Shown here: piece after piece, positions 20,400 through 32,875 of the stretch
Position numbering within the stretch: the first letter of the stretch is position 1
How the letters are laid out: the number at the start of each line of letters is the position of its first letter
Source: Larix kaempferi
Lineage: Eukaryota; Streptophyta; Pinopsida; Pinales; Pinaceae
Reading direction: 5' to 3'
DNA length: 64,000 nt
Assembly: GCA_027924585.1 (NCBI GenBank)
Contig: BSBM01000361.1
Span: forward strand, 42,858,501 to 42,922,500
Notes under the pieces: generated by a model
What the model saw: only the letters and a program-made list of their open reading frames with translations
Told to the model about the DNA's origin: nothing
The model's database searches: none
Made by a program: the position numbers and the translations under genes

Positions 20400-20884
20400 C
20401 TGCGTTAAAGAACTTTCATGTTTTTTTCCATAATGTTTGCTGAATTATTTTTTTTGATCATGCATGAAATAATTGTTAGCGGTCCCCCTTATTATAGCAA
20501 ATAACTTTTATAAGAACCAGAAAATGAGACTCTCATAAATAAGTCATGACTGGACTTCAATTCAACTTCAGATTATATTGAATATACTTACTTGAAAATG
20601 AAACCACATTATTCTATTCTAGATATTTCTTTTTTCTCCATAATAGAAACTAACCATTGATCGAACCAATACTTGCTAGATTCGTATAATGGTTTCAATA
20701 GAATCTATAACTGTGTATTCATGTATTAAGTACGATTTGAAAGGAAATACAAAGGAAATGACTTACGCATTCATACAGACACGATTTGCTTCTTTTAATC
20801 ATGCGCAAAGAATAAACTAAAAAAAATAAAAATGAAATAGAGTCTTTGTTTTCAAATTGTTGAGTAGTAATGATATTGAATATA

Positions 20885-20996
20885 TTAATAGTTACTTCTG
20901 TAATTACTTCTGTAACTATTCACTAATTGATTTAAAATATTTTAATAGTTACTTCTGTAATTACTTGTGTAACTATTCACTGTTGATTTAATGTAT
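20885..20996. repeat. 57-bp tandem duplication in copia-1 leader
   Basis: TTAATAGTTACTTCTGTAAT with its following sequence begins at 20885 and again at 20942. The unit contains AGTTAC and GTAACT in inverted orientation. Confidence 0.85.
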
Positions 20997-21455
20997 ATGC
21001 AAAGGTATTATATTTGAGGTCTATATTATGGTACGGTTCGATAGCCACCAGAGTGGTCCAACTGGAATGACATGTAGACATCAAGTCAAATTATCTAAAT
21101 TTAATACTCGTTTCCTTGGTATGAAAATAGTAATGACTTTGCAAATCGCAATTATGCAATCACAAGAATATTAGGTTGGCCCAAAGGTGCACCATTTTTA
21201 AGAGATTGATTAATTGGAATAGGATGGTTGGTGGGTATTCATGATTAAGGTTGGTATGGATACTCAAAGGTAACGGACTTACTTAGTTGTGAATATTTTA
21301 TCAATTAGTCCTATTAGGTGAAACGAAATCACCATAATTGTTAGTTTACCATAAGATTAGCCCAAAGGTAGGTCACGGTAATACTATTTATTATTGTTTG
21401 ATCATGTGTTTTAATTATTTATAACTCTTAGCATTAATGTTGTGAGCATGAATTT

Positions 21456-22067
21456 ATGATTGCAGTGTTAGTTCCTATTTCGCTACATTCGTATGCCTCT
21501 TCTGTTCTGATCTTAAATGGAATGAATTTCTCAGATTGCAAAGAACAAGTTCAGTTTCGCCTCGGTGTTCTGGATCTAGATATAGCACTTGAATCTGAGA
21601 AACTGGCTGCTATTACTGGTGAAAGCAATGTAGAAGAAAAGTCTATATTTAAAATATGGGAAAGATCAAACAGACTGAGTCTTAAATTTATACGGATGAC
21701 TATAGCAAACAACATCAAGTCAACCCTTCCAGAAACTGACAATGCTAAAGAATTTATGAAATCTGTGGGAGAACGTTTCCGAACTGCAGACAAGTCCCTT
21801 GCTAGGACACTGATGGCTAAGCTTACCACCGTGAAGTTTGATGGTATTCGTGGGATCCATGAGCATGTCCTTGAAATGACAAATTTGGCTACTCAATTAA
21901 AGACCCTTGAGATGAATGTGGATGAGTCTTTTCTTGTACAATTTATTTTGAACTCCTTACCTTCTCAGTATGGGCCGTTTCAAATTCACTATAACACTAT
22001 TAAGGATAAGTGGAATGTGAATGAATTGGCCAATATGCTCAATCAAGAAGAGGCAAGACTTAAGTAA
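21456..22067 (+). pseudogene. copia-1 gag (capsid) region
   Basis: An open frame of 203 codons starts at ATG 21456. It encodes a Copia-type capsid segment of the UBN2 gag class: an LNGMNFSDCKEQVQFRLG start, a basic helical middle, and near the end NSLPSQYGPFQIHYN followed by NVNELANMLNQEE. These match family layout. The frame stops at 22067, before the zinc knuckle, which is found displaced to another frame near 22210-22260. Gag coats the retrotransposon RNA in virus-like particles. Here it is separated from pol by frameshifts and is presumed non-functional. Confidence 0.8.
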
Positions 22068-22159
22068 GATGGACAACATTCTGTTCATCTCACAACTAAA
22101 GGAGTCGAAAGGAAAGGGAAAAAGCCTAAAAAGGGCATGAAGCGGGTATCACCCAAGGC

Positions 22160-25100
22160 ATATGAGCCTAATCATGGTTCTCATGCTTATAAGAAGGAAA
22201 GGAACAATGATAAGTGTCACTTCTGTAAAAAAATCGAGATACTATCAGAAAGACTGTCTGAAATGTAGGGAATGGTTCGAAAAGAAAGGTATGAATTTAA
22301 TCTATTTTTGTTTCGAATCAAACCTAACTAAAGTTCCTTCTAATACTTGGTGGATTGACTTTGGGGCTACTACTCATGTTTCAAATACGATGTAGGGATT
22401 CCTTACAACCCAGACCATAAATTAAAATGAAAACTTTATGTTCATGGGAAATCAGATTAAAGCTCTAGTTGAAGCCATTGGGACTTATCGTTTATTTCTA
22501 GATTTCGGTTACCATTTGGATTTGTTTCAAACTTTATTTGTTCCTTCTATTTCCAGAAATTTAATTTCCTTGTCTAAACTTGATCTTGATGGTTACTCTT
22601 TTAAATTGAGAATAAAAGTTTCAGTTTGTTTAAGAGTACCTCTTTTGTTGGTTCGGGTATTCTTTGTGATGGTTTGTACAATTTAAAACTTGATGATCAT
22701 TTTTCTGAAACTATTCTTACCCTGCATCATAATGTTGGTACTAAACGTAGCCTTACGAATGAAAATTCCTCTTACTTGTGGCACAAAAGGCTGGGACATA
22801 TTTCCAGAAAAAGGTTACTGATATTAGTAAAATATGGGATTCTCTTGAACCTAGATTTTTCTGACCTTGGGGTATGTGTGGATTGTATTAAGGGAAAACA
22901 AACCATACACGCCAAGAAGGGTGCCACAAGAAGTACAGAGCTTCTTGAGATTATCCATACAGACATTTGTGGGCCTTTTGACAATCCATCTTTTGGTGGA
23001 GAAAAGTATTTTATCACCTTTATAGGTGATTTCTCATGTTATGGTTATGTATATTTGCTGCATGAAAAATCTCAATCAGTGGATGCCCTTGAGGTGTACA
23101 TTACGAAGGTTGAAAGGCAATTAGATAGAAAGGTGAAAATCATCAGATCTGATAGAGGTGGTGAATATTATGGAAAGTATAATGAATCAGGGTAGTGTCC
23201 TGGCCCATTTGCTAAACTCCTTGAAAAGCATGGCATATGTGCACAATATACTATGCCTGGAACACCACAGCAGAATGGTCTAGCTGAAATGCGTAATCAT
23301 ACATTAATGGATATGGTTAGGAGTATGTTAAGTAATTCAACATTACCTATGTCGTTGTGGATGCATGCTCTTAAGACCGTTCTATACTTATTGAATCGGG
23401 TTCCTAGTAAGTCGGTTCCAAAGACCCCTTTTGAACTATGGACATGAAGGAAACCAAGTTTAAGACACCTGCATATTTTGGGTTGTCCAGCAGAGGTTAG
23501 AGCGTATAATCCACATGAAAAGAAATTGGATTTTAGAACGATCAGTGGTTACTTTATTGGTTACCCTGAAAAATCCAAAGGGTACAGGTTTTACTATCCT
23601 AATCACAGTATGAGAGTTGTAGAGACCTGTAATGCCAGATTCATTGAAAATGGTGAAGTCAGTGGGAGTGATAAAACACAAAATGTGGTTATCCGAGAAG
23701 TTAGGGTACAGGTTCCTGTACCTATGGATTCAAAGGAAATTGTTGTTCCTACCATTGTTGAACAACCTGGCAACATTGAACAACAAATTAATGAAGCACC
23801 ACTCCATCATGAGACTGACACCAATGAATCGATGGTAGAAGAACCACAACAAGTAGCATTAAGGAGATCTCAAAGGAAATTGTTGTTCCTACCGTTGTTG
23901 AACAACCTGGAAACATTGAACAACAAATTAATGAAGCACCACTCCATCATGAGACTAACACCAATGAACCGATGGTAGAAGAACCACAACAAGTAGCATT
24001 AAGGAGATCTCAAAGGGAAAGGAGGTATTCTATTTTGGATGATTATGTGGTTTATCTACAAGAATCTTATTTTGATGTAGGGACATGTAAGGATCCGGTT
24101 TCATTTTCACAAGCCATAGAAAGAAATGATTCTGCTAAATGGATTGATGCCATGAAAGATGAATTGAAATCAATGGACCAAAATGAAGTCTGGGATCTCG
24201 TTGAATTGCCCGAAGGATACAAGAAAGTTGGTTGCAAATGGGTCTTTAAGACCAAACGCGACTCTAAAGGAAATATCGAACGACATAAAGCCAGACTTGT
24301 GGCCAAAGGTTTTACTCAGAAAGGAGACATAGATTATAAATTGACCTTCTCTCCTGTATCCAAGAAGGACTCACTTAGAATCATTATGGCATTGGTAGCT
24401 CATTATAATTTGGAATTGCACCAAATGGATGTGAAAACTACTTTTTTGAATGGAATTTTAGAGGAAGAAATCTATATGGATCAGCCTGAAGGTTTCTCCT
24501 TTAAGGGTAAAGAACACCTGGCTTGCAAACTTAAGAAATCAATATATGGACTTAAACAAGCTTCCCGACAATGGTACCTTAAGTTCCATAATACCATTAC
24601 TTCCTTTGGATTTAAGGAAAACACTGTTGATCGGTGTATATATCTGAAGGTTAGTGGGAGTAAGTTTATATTTTTTATTTTGTGTGTTGATGACATATTG
24701 CTTGCCACCAATGATCTCAATTTATTACACGAAATCAGGAAGTTTCTCTCAACGAATTTTGAAATGAAGATATGGGTGAGGCTTCTTACATGATAGGAAT
24801 TGAAATATTCCGGGATCGATCACATGGATTGTTAAGATTGTCTCATAAGGCCTATATCAAAATAGTTCTAGAGAGATTCAGAATGGAGAAACGTTTAGCT
24901 GGTGATGCCCCTATTCAAAAAGGGGATAAATTCAGTCTTATGCAATGTCCGTAGAATGAATGGGAATGAAAACAGATGGAAGGGATTCCTTATGCTTCTG
25001 TAGTAGGAAGCCTAATGTATGCACAAACTTGCACCAGACCAGATATCAGTTTTGCAGTTGGTATGTTGGGAAGATACCAAATTAATCCTGGATTGGATCA

Positions 25101-25407
25101 CTGGAAAGCTGCAAGGAAAGTGATGAGGTGCTTTCAAGGAACAAAGGATTACATGCTCACATTTAGGAGGTCTGGTAATCTAGAGGTAATTGGCTACTTA
25201 GATTCAGATTTTGTTGGATGCGTTGATAGTAGAAAGTCCACTTTTGGTTATTTGTTCCTATTAGATGGAGGGGCAATATCATGGAAAAGTGCAAAGCAAA
25301 CTATCACAGCTTCATCCACTATGGAAGCTGAATTTGTGGCATGCTTTGAGGCCATGGTTCATGGATTGTGGTTGCGGAATTTTATCTCAGGACTTGGGGT
25401 TGTCGAC
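22160..25407 (+). pseudogene. copia-1 pol: protease, integrase, RT, partial RNase H
   Basis: The zinc knuckle (near 22209) is broken across a run of A. The protease block reads WWIDFGATTH, so the catalytic D-S/T-G triad is D-F-G, which is expected to be inactive. Integrase shows the LWHKRLGH and CVDC zinc-binding region (22780-22890), HTDICGP, SDRGGEY and [11 protein letters not shown] shows WVFKTKRD, QMDVKTTFLNG and CVDDILLA (usual form YVDD) at about 24685. RNase H shows DSDFVGCVDSRKS and ends at 25407. There are stops near 22393, 23193 and 23444, a 140-bp duplication shifting frame at 23731-24010, and a further frameshift near 24775. The copy is dead but domain order is complete up to the truncation. 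Confidence 0.85.
23731..24010 (+). repeat. 140-bp tandem duplication inside copia-1 pol
   Basis: CAAAGGAAATTGTTGTTCCT starts at 23731 and 23871, and the same junction motif recurs at 24011. The two copies differ by only a few bases. The 140-bp period is not a multiple of three, so the second copy is read in another frame, splitting the linker between integrase and reverse transcriptase. Confidence 0.95.
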
Positions 25408-27037
25408 TATCACGTCCCCATTTTGACCCCCTTCGCATTAAATTGTAAATGATGTAAATATTGTTATTTAATCATGGTGAGGAGCTCAAGACCAAGGCCC
25501 CACCATTGATTTAGTGTTTTATGTATCGGCAATTAAAAATAGATGCATGTGGTTCTTGTACTAGATAGGCACAATGTAAAATTAAGACATCATGTAAATA
25601 CGAATTTTAATGAAAAATCCACAACTAGCTATGCAATGCAACAAAGAGATGGGGGCATGATTCTACAAGGAATAGGGAGGGAAATTATTCAAGCCCTTGA
25701 GCCAATGGTGTTAATCCATGTGTCAATGAGAAAACCCATAAACCACCAAGTACCCATTTTGGATTATGCACCCAATCATTTAATTCTTCCAAAAATTGGT
25801 TGAGGCAGTTAATGCCTTGGGAATGAAGAGGTATGGCAACCAATTTCATGCATGGGAAAGCCATTAACCTGGAAAAACATACTTTTTCTTCTGGGGCAAG
25901 AAAACACCCACGAAATGGTGCCCAAAGCTATTATGAACGGATGGTCTTTCCTCTCTCACGCAGTCTGAGCTAGCTGGGCTTTTCCCATCATGTTTTTCAC
26001 CATTTTCCCTGCATTTTCCATGCCTGAGAGATCGTTTTTGCATTGTACAATAGCTGGGAGAGGAGGGCCACGATTTGGGACTGTGAGGGAGGTCGTTTTT
26101 GCCACAAAATACCCATGGGCATTTTTTTGAAAACGGTTTTTGCTCTCCAGGGTTGAATCCCCAATTGCCATTTTCGTTTTTGGGTCTTCCCACATTTTTT
26201 TTTTCTGGACTGGTAGAAACCCCATCTTTGAGCATCTCACTGTAAAAACGTTTTTATCATGCCCAATAATTGTGGTTCTGCTGTTATGTGCATCCTTGTT
26301 TTGGTTGAATCTGTGAGCAAGAGATTTGGAGTGGTAGTGGACATAATTGGCTTGATAAACCTAGTAGAGGGGGGAAATAACCTCTCAAGAAGATCAAGAG
26401 GGATGGCTACTCTTCTATGCACACCTTAGACACTCTAGATGGGAAGGTATGGCCTGAGGGACTGTGCACTGGTGAAGGGAATACTTCCTTGAGTGGGGTG
26501 TGTAGGCATTGTGGGTGCCAAGCTAGATAGATCTTGTAGAGGTATCCCTGGCTCTGTGCTTGAGCTCACTAGCTTAGCAATTCTTCCTTCCATTTCCTAA
26601 CAGCCTAATAAACCCAACTGTAGCTTGGCTTGGCTGATTTGGTGTATCTTTGAGCTATGTGTGAGTCTGTTGTTCCCTGATTCCTTATAGAGATCATGCC
26701 CAGCTCGGGGGGTGGCAGTGTGTTGATATATTGATGATCACAACTGGCCTATGGTTGGGTGGAACGTTGCAGTTGCATAGCCAGTTTCTTGGGACTACTT
26801 TGTTATAAGATAAGTATTCTCTTGTGTAACTTTGCAATTATTTATCTTATGAATATCTTGAATGTATGATGGATGTGTAATTGAAATTACTTTCGTTGTG
26901 GTTTCTTATAATTATACATTTCCATATGTCTTTTGTATTATGTGAATGCTTATTTTAATACGTTCATGGGGCTAGATGCCCAGTTTTAGCATCATGATCC
27001 TCTCCATTACACTAGTATGATGGGACGGGACGTGACA
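25408..27037 (+). repeat. 5' LTR of the Gypsy element
   Basis: The left edge is set by alignment with the 3' LTR (TATCACGTCCCC here, TGTCATGTCCCC there) and the right edge by GACGTGACA, three bases before the PBS. Length is about 1630 bp. The 87-codon open frame inside it is also present in the other LTR and is not thought to be a gene. Confidence 0.88.
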
Positions 27038-27040
27038 GAA

Positions 27041-27052
27041 TGGTATCAGAGC
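27041..27052 (+). other. Primer binding site of the Gypsy element
   Basis: TGGTATCAGAGC is a perfect match to the usual plant PBS complementary to initiator tRNA-Met. Confidence 0.92.
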
Positions 27053-27382
27053 TGTTGGTTGCAGCATTCGACCTCTATGGGCCAAATCCAATTATAGTCA
27101 CATAGGAAGGTCCCTTCCTGGTCACCACAGGTCTCGGCATCGGGCCTAAACTGGTTAAGTTGGATAGTTTGCAGAGGTAAGATCACCTCCTGTTGAGCAG
27201 TAGTCATCACTGAAAGAAGGAAATATTTCAAATTTTCCTAAGAGTTTTTGAAAAAATTTGTTTAATTCTGTTTCGGGAAGAACTTGGAAGTCTTTGCCAC
27301 AATGGCGGGAGAACTCGCCAAGTTGACCCGAAACAGCGGGAAAATTTTCTAAGTGTTGTTCGACTACGAAAGGAGATTTGCG

Positions 27383-27735
27383 GAAGGAATTTCCGAATCT
27401 CTTCCGAAACTGCAGAAGGAATTTCTGAATCTCTTCCGAAACTGCAGAAGGAATTTCTGAATCTCTTCCGAAACTACGGAAGGAATTTCCAAATCTCTTC
27501 CGAAACTGCAGAAGGAATTTTCGAATCTCTTCCGAAACTGCGAAAGGAAATACACGGAAGGAATTTCTGAATCTCTTCTGAAACTGCGAAAGGAAATTTG
27601 CCGAAGGAATTTATGAATCTCTTCCAAAACTGCGGAAGGAATTTCCGAATCTCTTCCGAAACTGCAGAAGGAATTTCCGAATCTCTTCCGAAACTGTGGA
27701 AGGAATTTCCAATTCTCTTCCGAAATTGCAGAAGA
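27383..27735. repeat. 32-bp minisatellite in the Gypsy leader
   Basis: About ten units of GAAGGAATTTCCGAATCTCT plus CTTCCGAAACTG-type sequence recur at 32 bp. Two 14-bp spacers (AAAGGAAATACACG and AAAGGAAATTTGCC) are inserted between units. It lies between the PBS and gag. The Phe/Arg/Ser-rich frames on the minus strand simply translate the repeat. Confidence 0.9.
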
Positions 27736-28167
27736 ACTCTGAAATTGTGGAAGAACTGACTGAGTTGCTCTGAAACAAGGAATTTCAGCCATTTTTCAGG
27801 GAGATTTTCAAGTGCCGAAAATGGAAAAATTGCCATGGAACTTATGCGCTAGATTGTGTGAAATGGAAATATTTACAAAAAAAAAAAAACGAGGGCACTA
27901 CCCTCGACCCACCCTGTAGTGGCGGGGAAAGCCCCCTTGACCCTCTTCGTCCCCCTCATATGTCATTGATTGTGAGAAAATTCTATGATTTGACAAATTG
28001 TCAATATAATATTTTCCCACGTGCATGAAAGTAATTTATGAATTTCTGAGAATATAATGTAGCTAACAATTGTGTGGATGAACACAGTTTGCAGAATCAC
28101 AGTTACATCAAGGCAGCCCTCTAGATAGTATAGTTGGAAAGTTTTGGATCTTGGTTGGGCCAAGAAA

Positions 28168-31100
28168 ATGAACATCATGGATGATGCACAAGATCCCTAT
28201 GAGCCTGAGACGGATGCCATGGGGGAGAACATACATGTTGAAAATGGTGAAACCGAATCTAATGGGAGAAGAAATCAAGAGACTCCTCCAGGTATTGCAG
28301 CCACCATGAGAATCCTAAGGGTGGAGTTGCAAAGTTGCAGAGAAGATAATGAAAGGATGATTAAAGCTCAGGAAGAACAAAATCAGTTGAATGCAGCCAT
28401 GCTGCAGAGTTTAACAGACATCCAAAGGCAAATAAACTTTGGGCATCAGACATCAAATCCAGAAAGGGGTGGGAGTAGTTCTAGAAGGAATTCCCGTAAG
28501 AGGGCTAGTAGCTCAAGAAGAGTTTCTACAGACAGAACATATACTCCAGAAATCTCTTCTAATGAATCATCTGACTCTGAAGAATCCATTGAGGGTTCAA
28601 GCTCTTCATCTCGCAGGAGAAAGAGGAAGAAGCACTACAAGAACAATTCACATGGGGAATTTAAGAAGGCGAAACCTCCTACATTTAATGGAGAGATAAA
28701 GTCTAGTCAAGAAGCTGAAGCTTGGCTTCTTGGGATGAGAAAGTATTTCCAAGTCCAAGAGTACTCGGGAAATATGAAGGCAAGGGTAGCCATGTTCAAC
28801 TTGAACGGAAGAGCATCTATATGGTGGGAACACATCAGGCAAGTGAAGAAGATCAATGAAAGGAAGATTGTGTGGAAGCAGTTCAAGAAATACTTCAAGC
28901 AGAAGTACCTCTCTGATAGGTACTATGATGATAAGATCAAAGAGTTCCATGAGTTGAGATTAGGAAAATTGACCATGGAAGAACATGCAAACAAGTTCTT
29001 GGAGCTGCTGAGGTATGTCAGGTATATTCAAGATGATAAGGTGAAAATTCAGCGTTTCCTGAGTGGACTGCCCCATTCATATAAAGATAGAATTGAGTTT
29101 GATGAACCTCGAACTCTAGAGGAGGCCATAAGAAAGGCCAAGTATTGCTTTGATCAAAACATAAGCAAACCAGAATTCCATAAGGCATGGAAGGATAAGA
29201 AAAACGAAAAGTTTGATCAAAGGAAGAAGGGGTTCAAGCCTCCTCAATTCTGGAATCAGCAAAGGCAACCATCACAGGTTGTGACTAATCCAACAAGGAT
29301 GATGGGAGACAAGCCAAGAGATCCAAAGGAACCAAGAGAACCACTTCAATGTTGGGGTTGTGGAGGAGAGCACATGCTTAGGAACTGTCCACATCGGAAT
29401 GGGAATCCAAATCAAGTTCACAACATCCAAGGAGCTGAAACTGTGGGTCAAGTGGCAAGGACAATCCCTAGAATCTATGCAGCAGTAGAAGACTGCCAGG
29501 AAGATCATCAGTCAACTGTGGTTGAAGTTGAAGGTAAGATTGCTAAGCAATTTGTTTCTATTTTGATTGTTCTTGGATCTACTCACAGTTATGTCACTCC
29601 TAGGATTGTTGAGATTTGTGCTTTTAAGAAATTAAAGCATAGTAAATCATGGTTAGTTCAACTAGCCACTGGAACCAAGAGAAAAGTTAGTGAAATAGTA
29701 GAGAAATTTCCATTAGAGATGGATGGGCTATTCACGTATGCAGATCTGAATATCTTGCAACTTGGTTCCTATGATATTCTCATTGGAATGGATTGGTTAG
29801 GAGCACACAGGGTTAAACTTGACTGCTACAATAAGACATTTGAATGCATGGACGAAGAAGGAAACCCGAGGGTTGTAAAATGCATTCCAAAGGTGACTTC
29901 TGTTAGACAGGTTTCAGCCATGCAGCTGAAGAAGTTTTGTAGGAATGGATGTCAATTGTATGCAGCCCACATTTTAGAGGCAGCAGAGAATGAAACTCTT
30001 AAATTGGAGGACTATCATGTATTGCAAGAGTTCAAGGATGTTTTTCCTAATGAGATTCCAGGACTCCCTCCAAAGAGAGACATTGACTTTACAATTGAAC
30101 TTGTGCCAGGAGTGGCACCAGTGTCTAAGACACCCTACAGGATGAGTACACCGGAATTGCTAGAATTGAAAATGCAATTACAAGAGTTGTTGGAAAAGAA
30201 ATATATTAGGCCAAGTGTGTCCCCGTGGGGAGCACCTATTCTATTTGTGAAAAAGAAAGATGGAACACTCAGGTTAGGTATTGACTACAGGCAGTTGAAC
30301 AAAGTCACTGTGAAGAACAAATACCCATTGCCCCGAATTGATGACCTTTTTGACCAAATGAGAGGAGCAAAGGTATTTTCAAAGATTGACTTGAGGTCTG
30401 GTTACCATCAGGTAAGGATCAAAGAAGAACATATTCGTAAGACCGCCTTTAGAACGAGGTATGGACACTATGAGTTTGTAGTGGTACCATTCGGTCTCAC
30501 AAATGCACCAGCTACATTCATGTGTCTCATGAATAATGATTTTAGCAAGTATTTGGACAAGTTTGTTCTTGTATTCCTAGATGACATTCTCATCTATTCT
30601 AAGAATGAAGAAGAGCATGAAGAACATTTGAGAATGACAATGAAACTACTAAGGGAGCATAAGCTATATGCAAAGTTGAGAAAATGTGACTTTTATAAAG
30701 ATAGAATTCATTATTTGGGTCACATCATCTCCGACGAAGGAATATCTGTAGACCCTGAGAAGATTGAAGCCATTATGAATTGGCCAACTCCAAGGAATTT
30801 GACTGATGTGAGATCTTTTATGGGCCTTGCTGGTTACTACATGAGGTTTATCGAAGGATTCTGCAAGGTTGCAAACTCGATCACTTCTTTGCAAAAGAAG
30901 GGGATAAAGTTTGAATGGTCACCAAGATGTGAGGAAAGTTTTCAATGGTTGAAGAATCTTCTTACAAGTGCACCAATTTTGAAAATTAAAAACCCAGAAA
31001 AAGACTTTGTGGTATGTACCGATGCATGCAATCAAGGACTTGGAGGAGTTCTTATGCAAGACAACCACGTGATATGCTATGAGTCAAGAAAGTTGAAGGA

Positions 31101-32847
31101 GCATGAGAAGAACTATGCTACTCATGATATAGAACTTGCAGCCATAGTACATGCTTTAAAGATGTGGAGGCATTACTTAATGGAAAGAAAATTTGAGTTA
31201 AGGACAGACCATTGTGGTCTAAAATACTTGTTTGATCAGCCAACCTTACATGCTAGGCAAGCTAGATGGTTGGAATTTTTGTGTGAATTCAATTTTGAAA
31301 TCAAACACATAAAAGGAAAAGAAAACAAGGTGGCTGATGCACTCAGCAGGAAGGTACATGAAATGCATGTGGCAGCACTTAGTACTTTCCAACCAGATTT
31401 GAGGGAGCAGATTGTTAACCATATGGTTGAGGATGAAGTGTATCAGCAGATAAAGGGCCAATTACAGTAGAAAGACCTTGGAAAGAAGTATGAGGGTTAT
31501 TATTTGGAGGAAGACGGACTTCTTACCTATGAAAATAGAGTCTATATTCCCAATGTGGCAGATTTGAGGAGGATTGTTATGGATGAAATCCATAAAGCTC
31601 CATACTCTGGTCACCCAGGATATTAAAAAACAATTGCTACAGCAAGAAAATATTATTTCTGGCCAGGGATGAAGAAGGACATCACTGAATACATTTCTAA
31701 GTGTATGAAATGTCAGCAGGTGAAGCTTGAACACCACCACCCCGCAGGTTTATTGCACCCAGTGCCAATTCTAGAATGGAAATGGGAAATAATTTCCATG
31801 GATTTTATTACAGGATTGCCAATGACTAAGAGACAACATGATTCCATCATGGTTGTGGTGGACAAGTTAACAAAGGTAGCACATTTCATACCAGTTAAGT
31901 CCACACATAAAGCCGATGCCATTGCAAATATTTTCTTGAAGGAAATTTTTAGATTACATGGGTTGCCTAAGGCAATAATTTCTGACAGGGATACCATGTT
32001 CACTTCCAATTTTTGGAAAGGCCTCTTTGCAGACTTGGGTACACAATTGAACTTTAGTACCACGTACCATCCTCAAAAAGACGGGCAAACAAAAAGAGTA
32101 AATCAGGTGCTTGAAGACATGCTTCGCATGTATGTAATGGACAAGCCATCCAAGTGGGAGGATTATCTACACCTGGTAGAGTTTGCATATAATAATGAGC
32201 AGCAAGAATCATTGCGAATGAGTCCATATGAGGCTTTGTATGGCAGAAGGTGTAGGACACCAGTGACTTGGGACAATCCAGTGAACAAAATTGTACTTGG
32301 GTCCGAATTGCTTAAGGAAATGGAACAAGAGGTTGCAAAGATCTGGCAAAATTTAAAGGCAGCCCAGGATAGACACAAAAGCTATGCAGATAAACATAGA
32401 GTGCATAGGGAATTCAGTGTTGGGGATCATGTGTATCTTAGAGTGAGGCCAAGGAAGGGTTCCTTGAAGCTTGGGAGTTGTGCCAAGCTATCACCTAGTT
32501 ATTGTGGGCCATTTGAAGTGCTTGAAAGAATAGGGCCAGTTGCATATAGACTAGCATTGCCTACTAGCACCAAAGCTCATAATGTTTTTCATGTCTCTTT
32601 ACTTAAGAAATATGTACAGGATCCTAACCATGTGATTAATTGGGATGTGATCCAGGTGGAACCCGAGGGAGAGTTCCAAACCGATCCATTGTGCATCCTA
32701 GACAAGAAGGTAACATTGCTCCTGAACCGAGCCATCGGACAGGTAAAGGTGCAATGGAAGCACTACAGTCCTGATGAGGCTACATGGGAGCTGGAGGATG
32801 CCATGAGAGTGGCATATCCATTTTTGCTCAATTTTGATGAGCACTGA
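28168..32847 (+). pseudogene. Gypsy gag-pol polyprotein, one frame with two stops
   Basis: ATG at 28168 is preferred to a TTG 24 bases upstream. In order: acidic N-terminus, Ser/Arg-rich stretch, retrotransposon gag domain (about residues 175-340), zinc knuckle [13 protein letters not shown] near residue 395, protease, RT with VFLDDILIY near residue 803, RNase H ([11 protein letters not shown]), integrase with HHCC zinc region and D-D-E blocks (SMDFITGLP, ISDRDTMF), and a chromodomain-like tail (KVQWKHYSPDEATWELED). Two in-frame stops interrupt pol: TAG 31468-31470 and TAA 31624-31626. In the protease the usual catalytic D is replaced (VLGSTHSYV), so it is predicted inactive. There are otherwise no frameshifts over 4.68 kb. 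Confidence 0.92.
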
Positions 32848-32862
32848 GGACAGTGCTAATGT

Positions 32863-32875
32863 AAGGGGAGGAGAA
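32863..32875 (+). other. Polypurine tract of the Gypsy element
   Basis: AAGGGGAGGAGAA lies directly before the 3' LTR start TGTCATG, the expected place for plus-strand priming. Confidence 0.85.

Larger units (their letters stand above)
20041..25407 (+). mobile_element. Copia LTR retrotransposon (copia-1), interrupted and decayed
   Basis: In order: a probable 5' LTR, a tRNA-Met type primer binding site, a leader, gag, CCHC knuckle, protease, integrase, reverse transcriptase and RNase H. This protease-integrase-RT order defines Copia. The element stops abruptly in RNase H at 25407, where a Gypsy LTR begins. Neither the remaining RNase H nor a 3' LTR is found after the Gypsy element. Frameshifts and stops throughout show it is inactive. 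Confidence 0.85.

Noticed and set aside
25543-25803. 86-codon frame, also present at 33011-33271
   Set aside because: It lies in both LTRs of the Gypsy element, has no domain, and is explained by LTR duplication.
27364-27836. Two minus-strand frames of 120-142 codons rich in Phe, Arg and Ser
   Set aside because: They translate the 32-bp minisatellite of the Gypsy leader; both frames are periodic.
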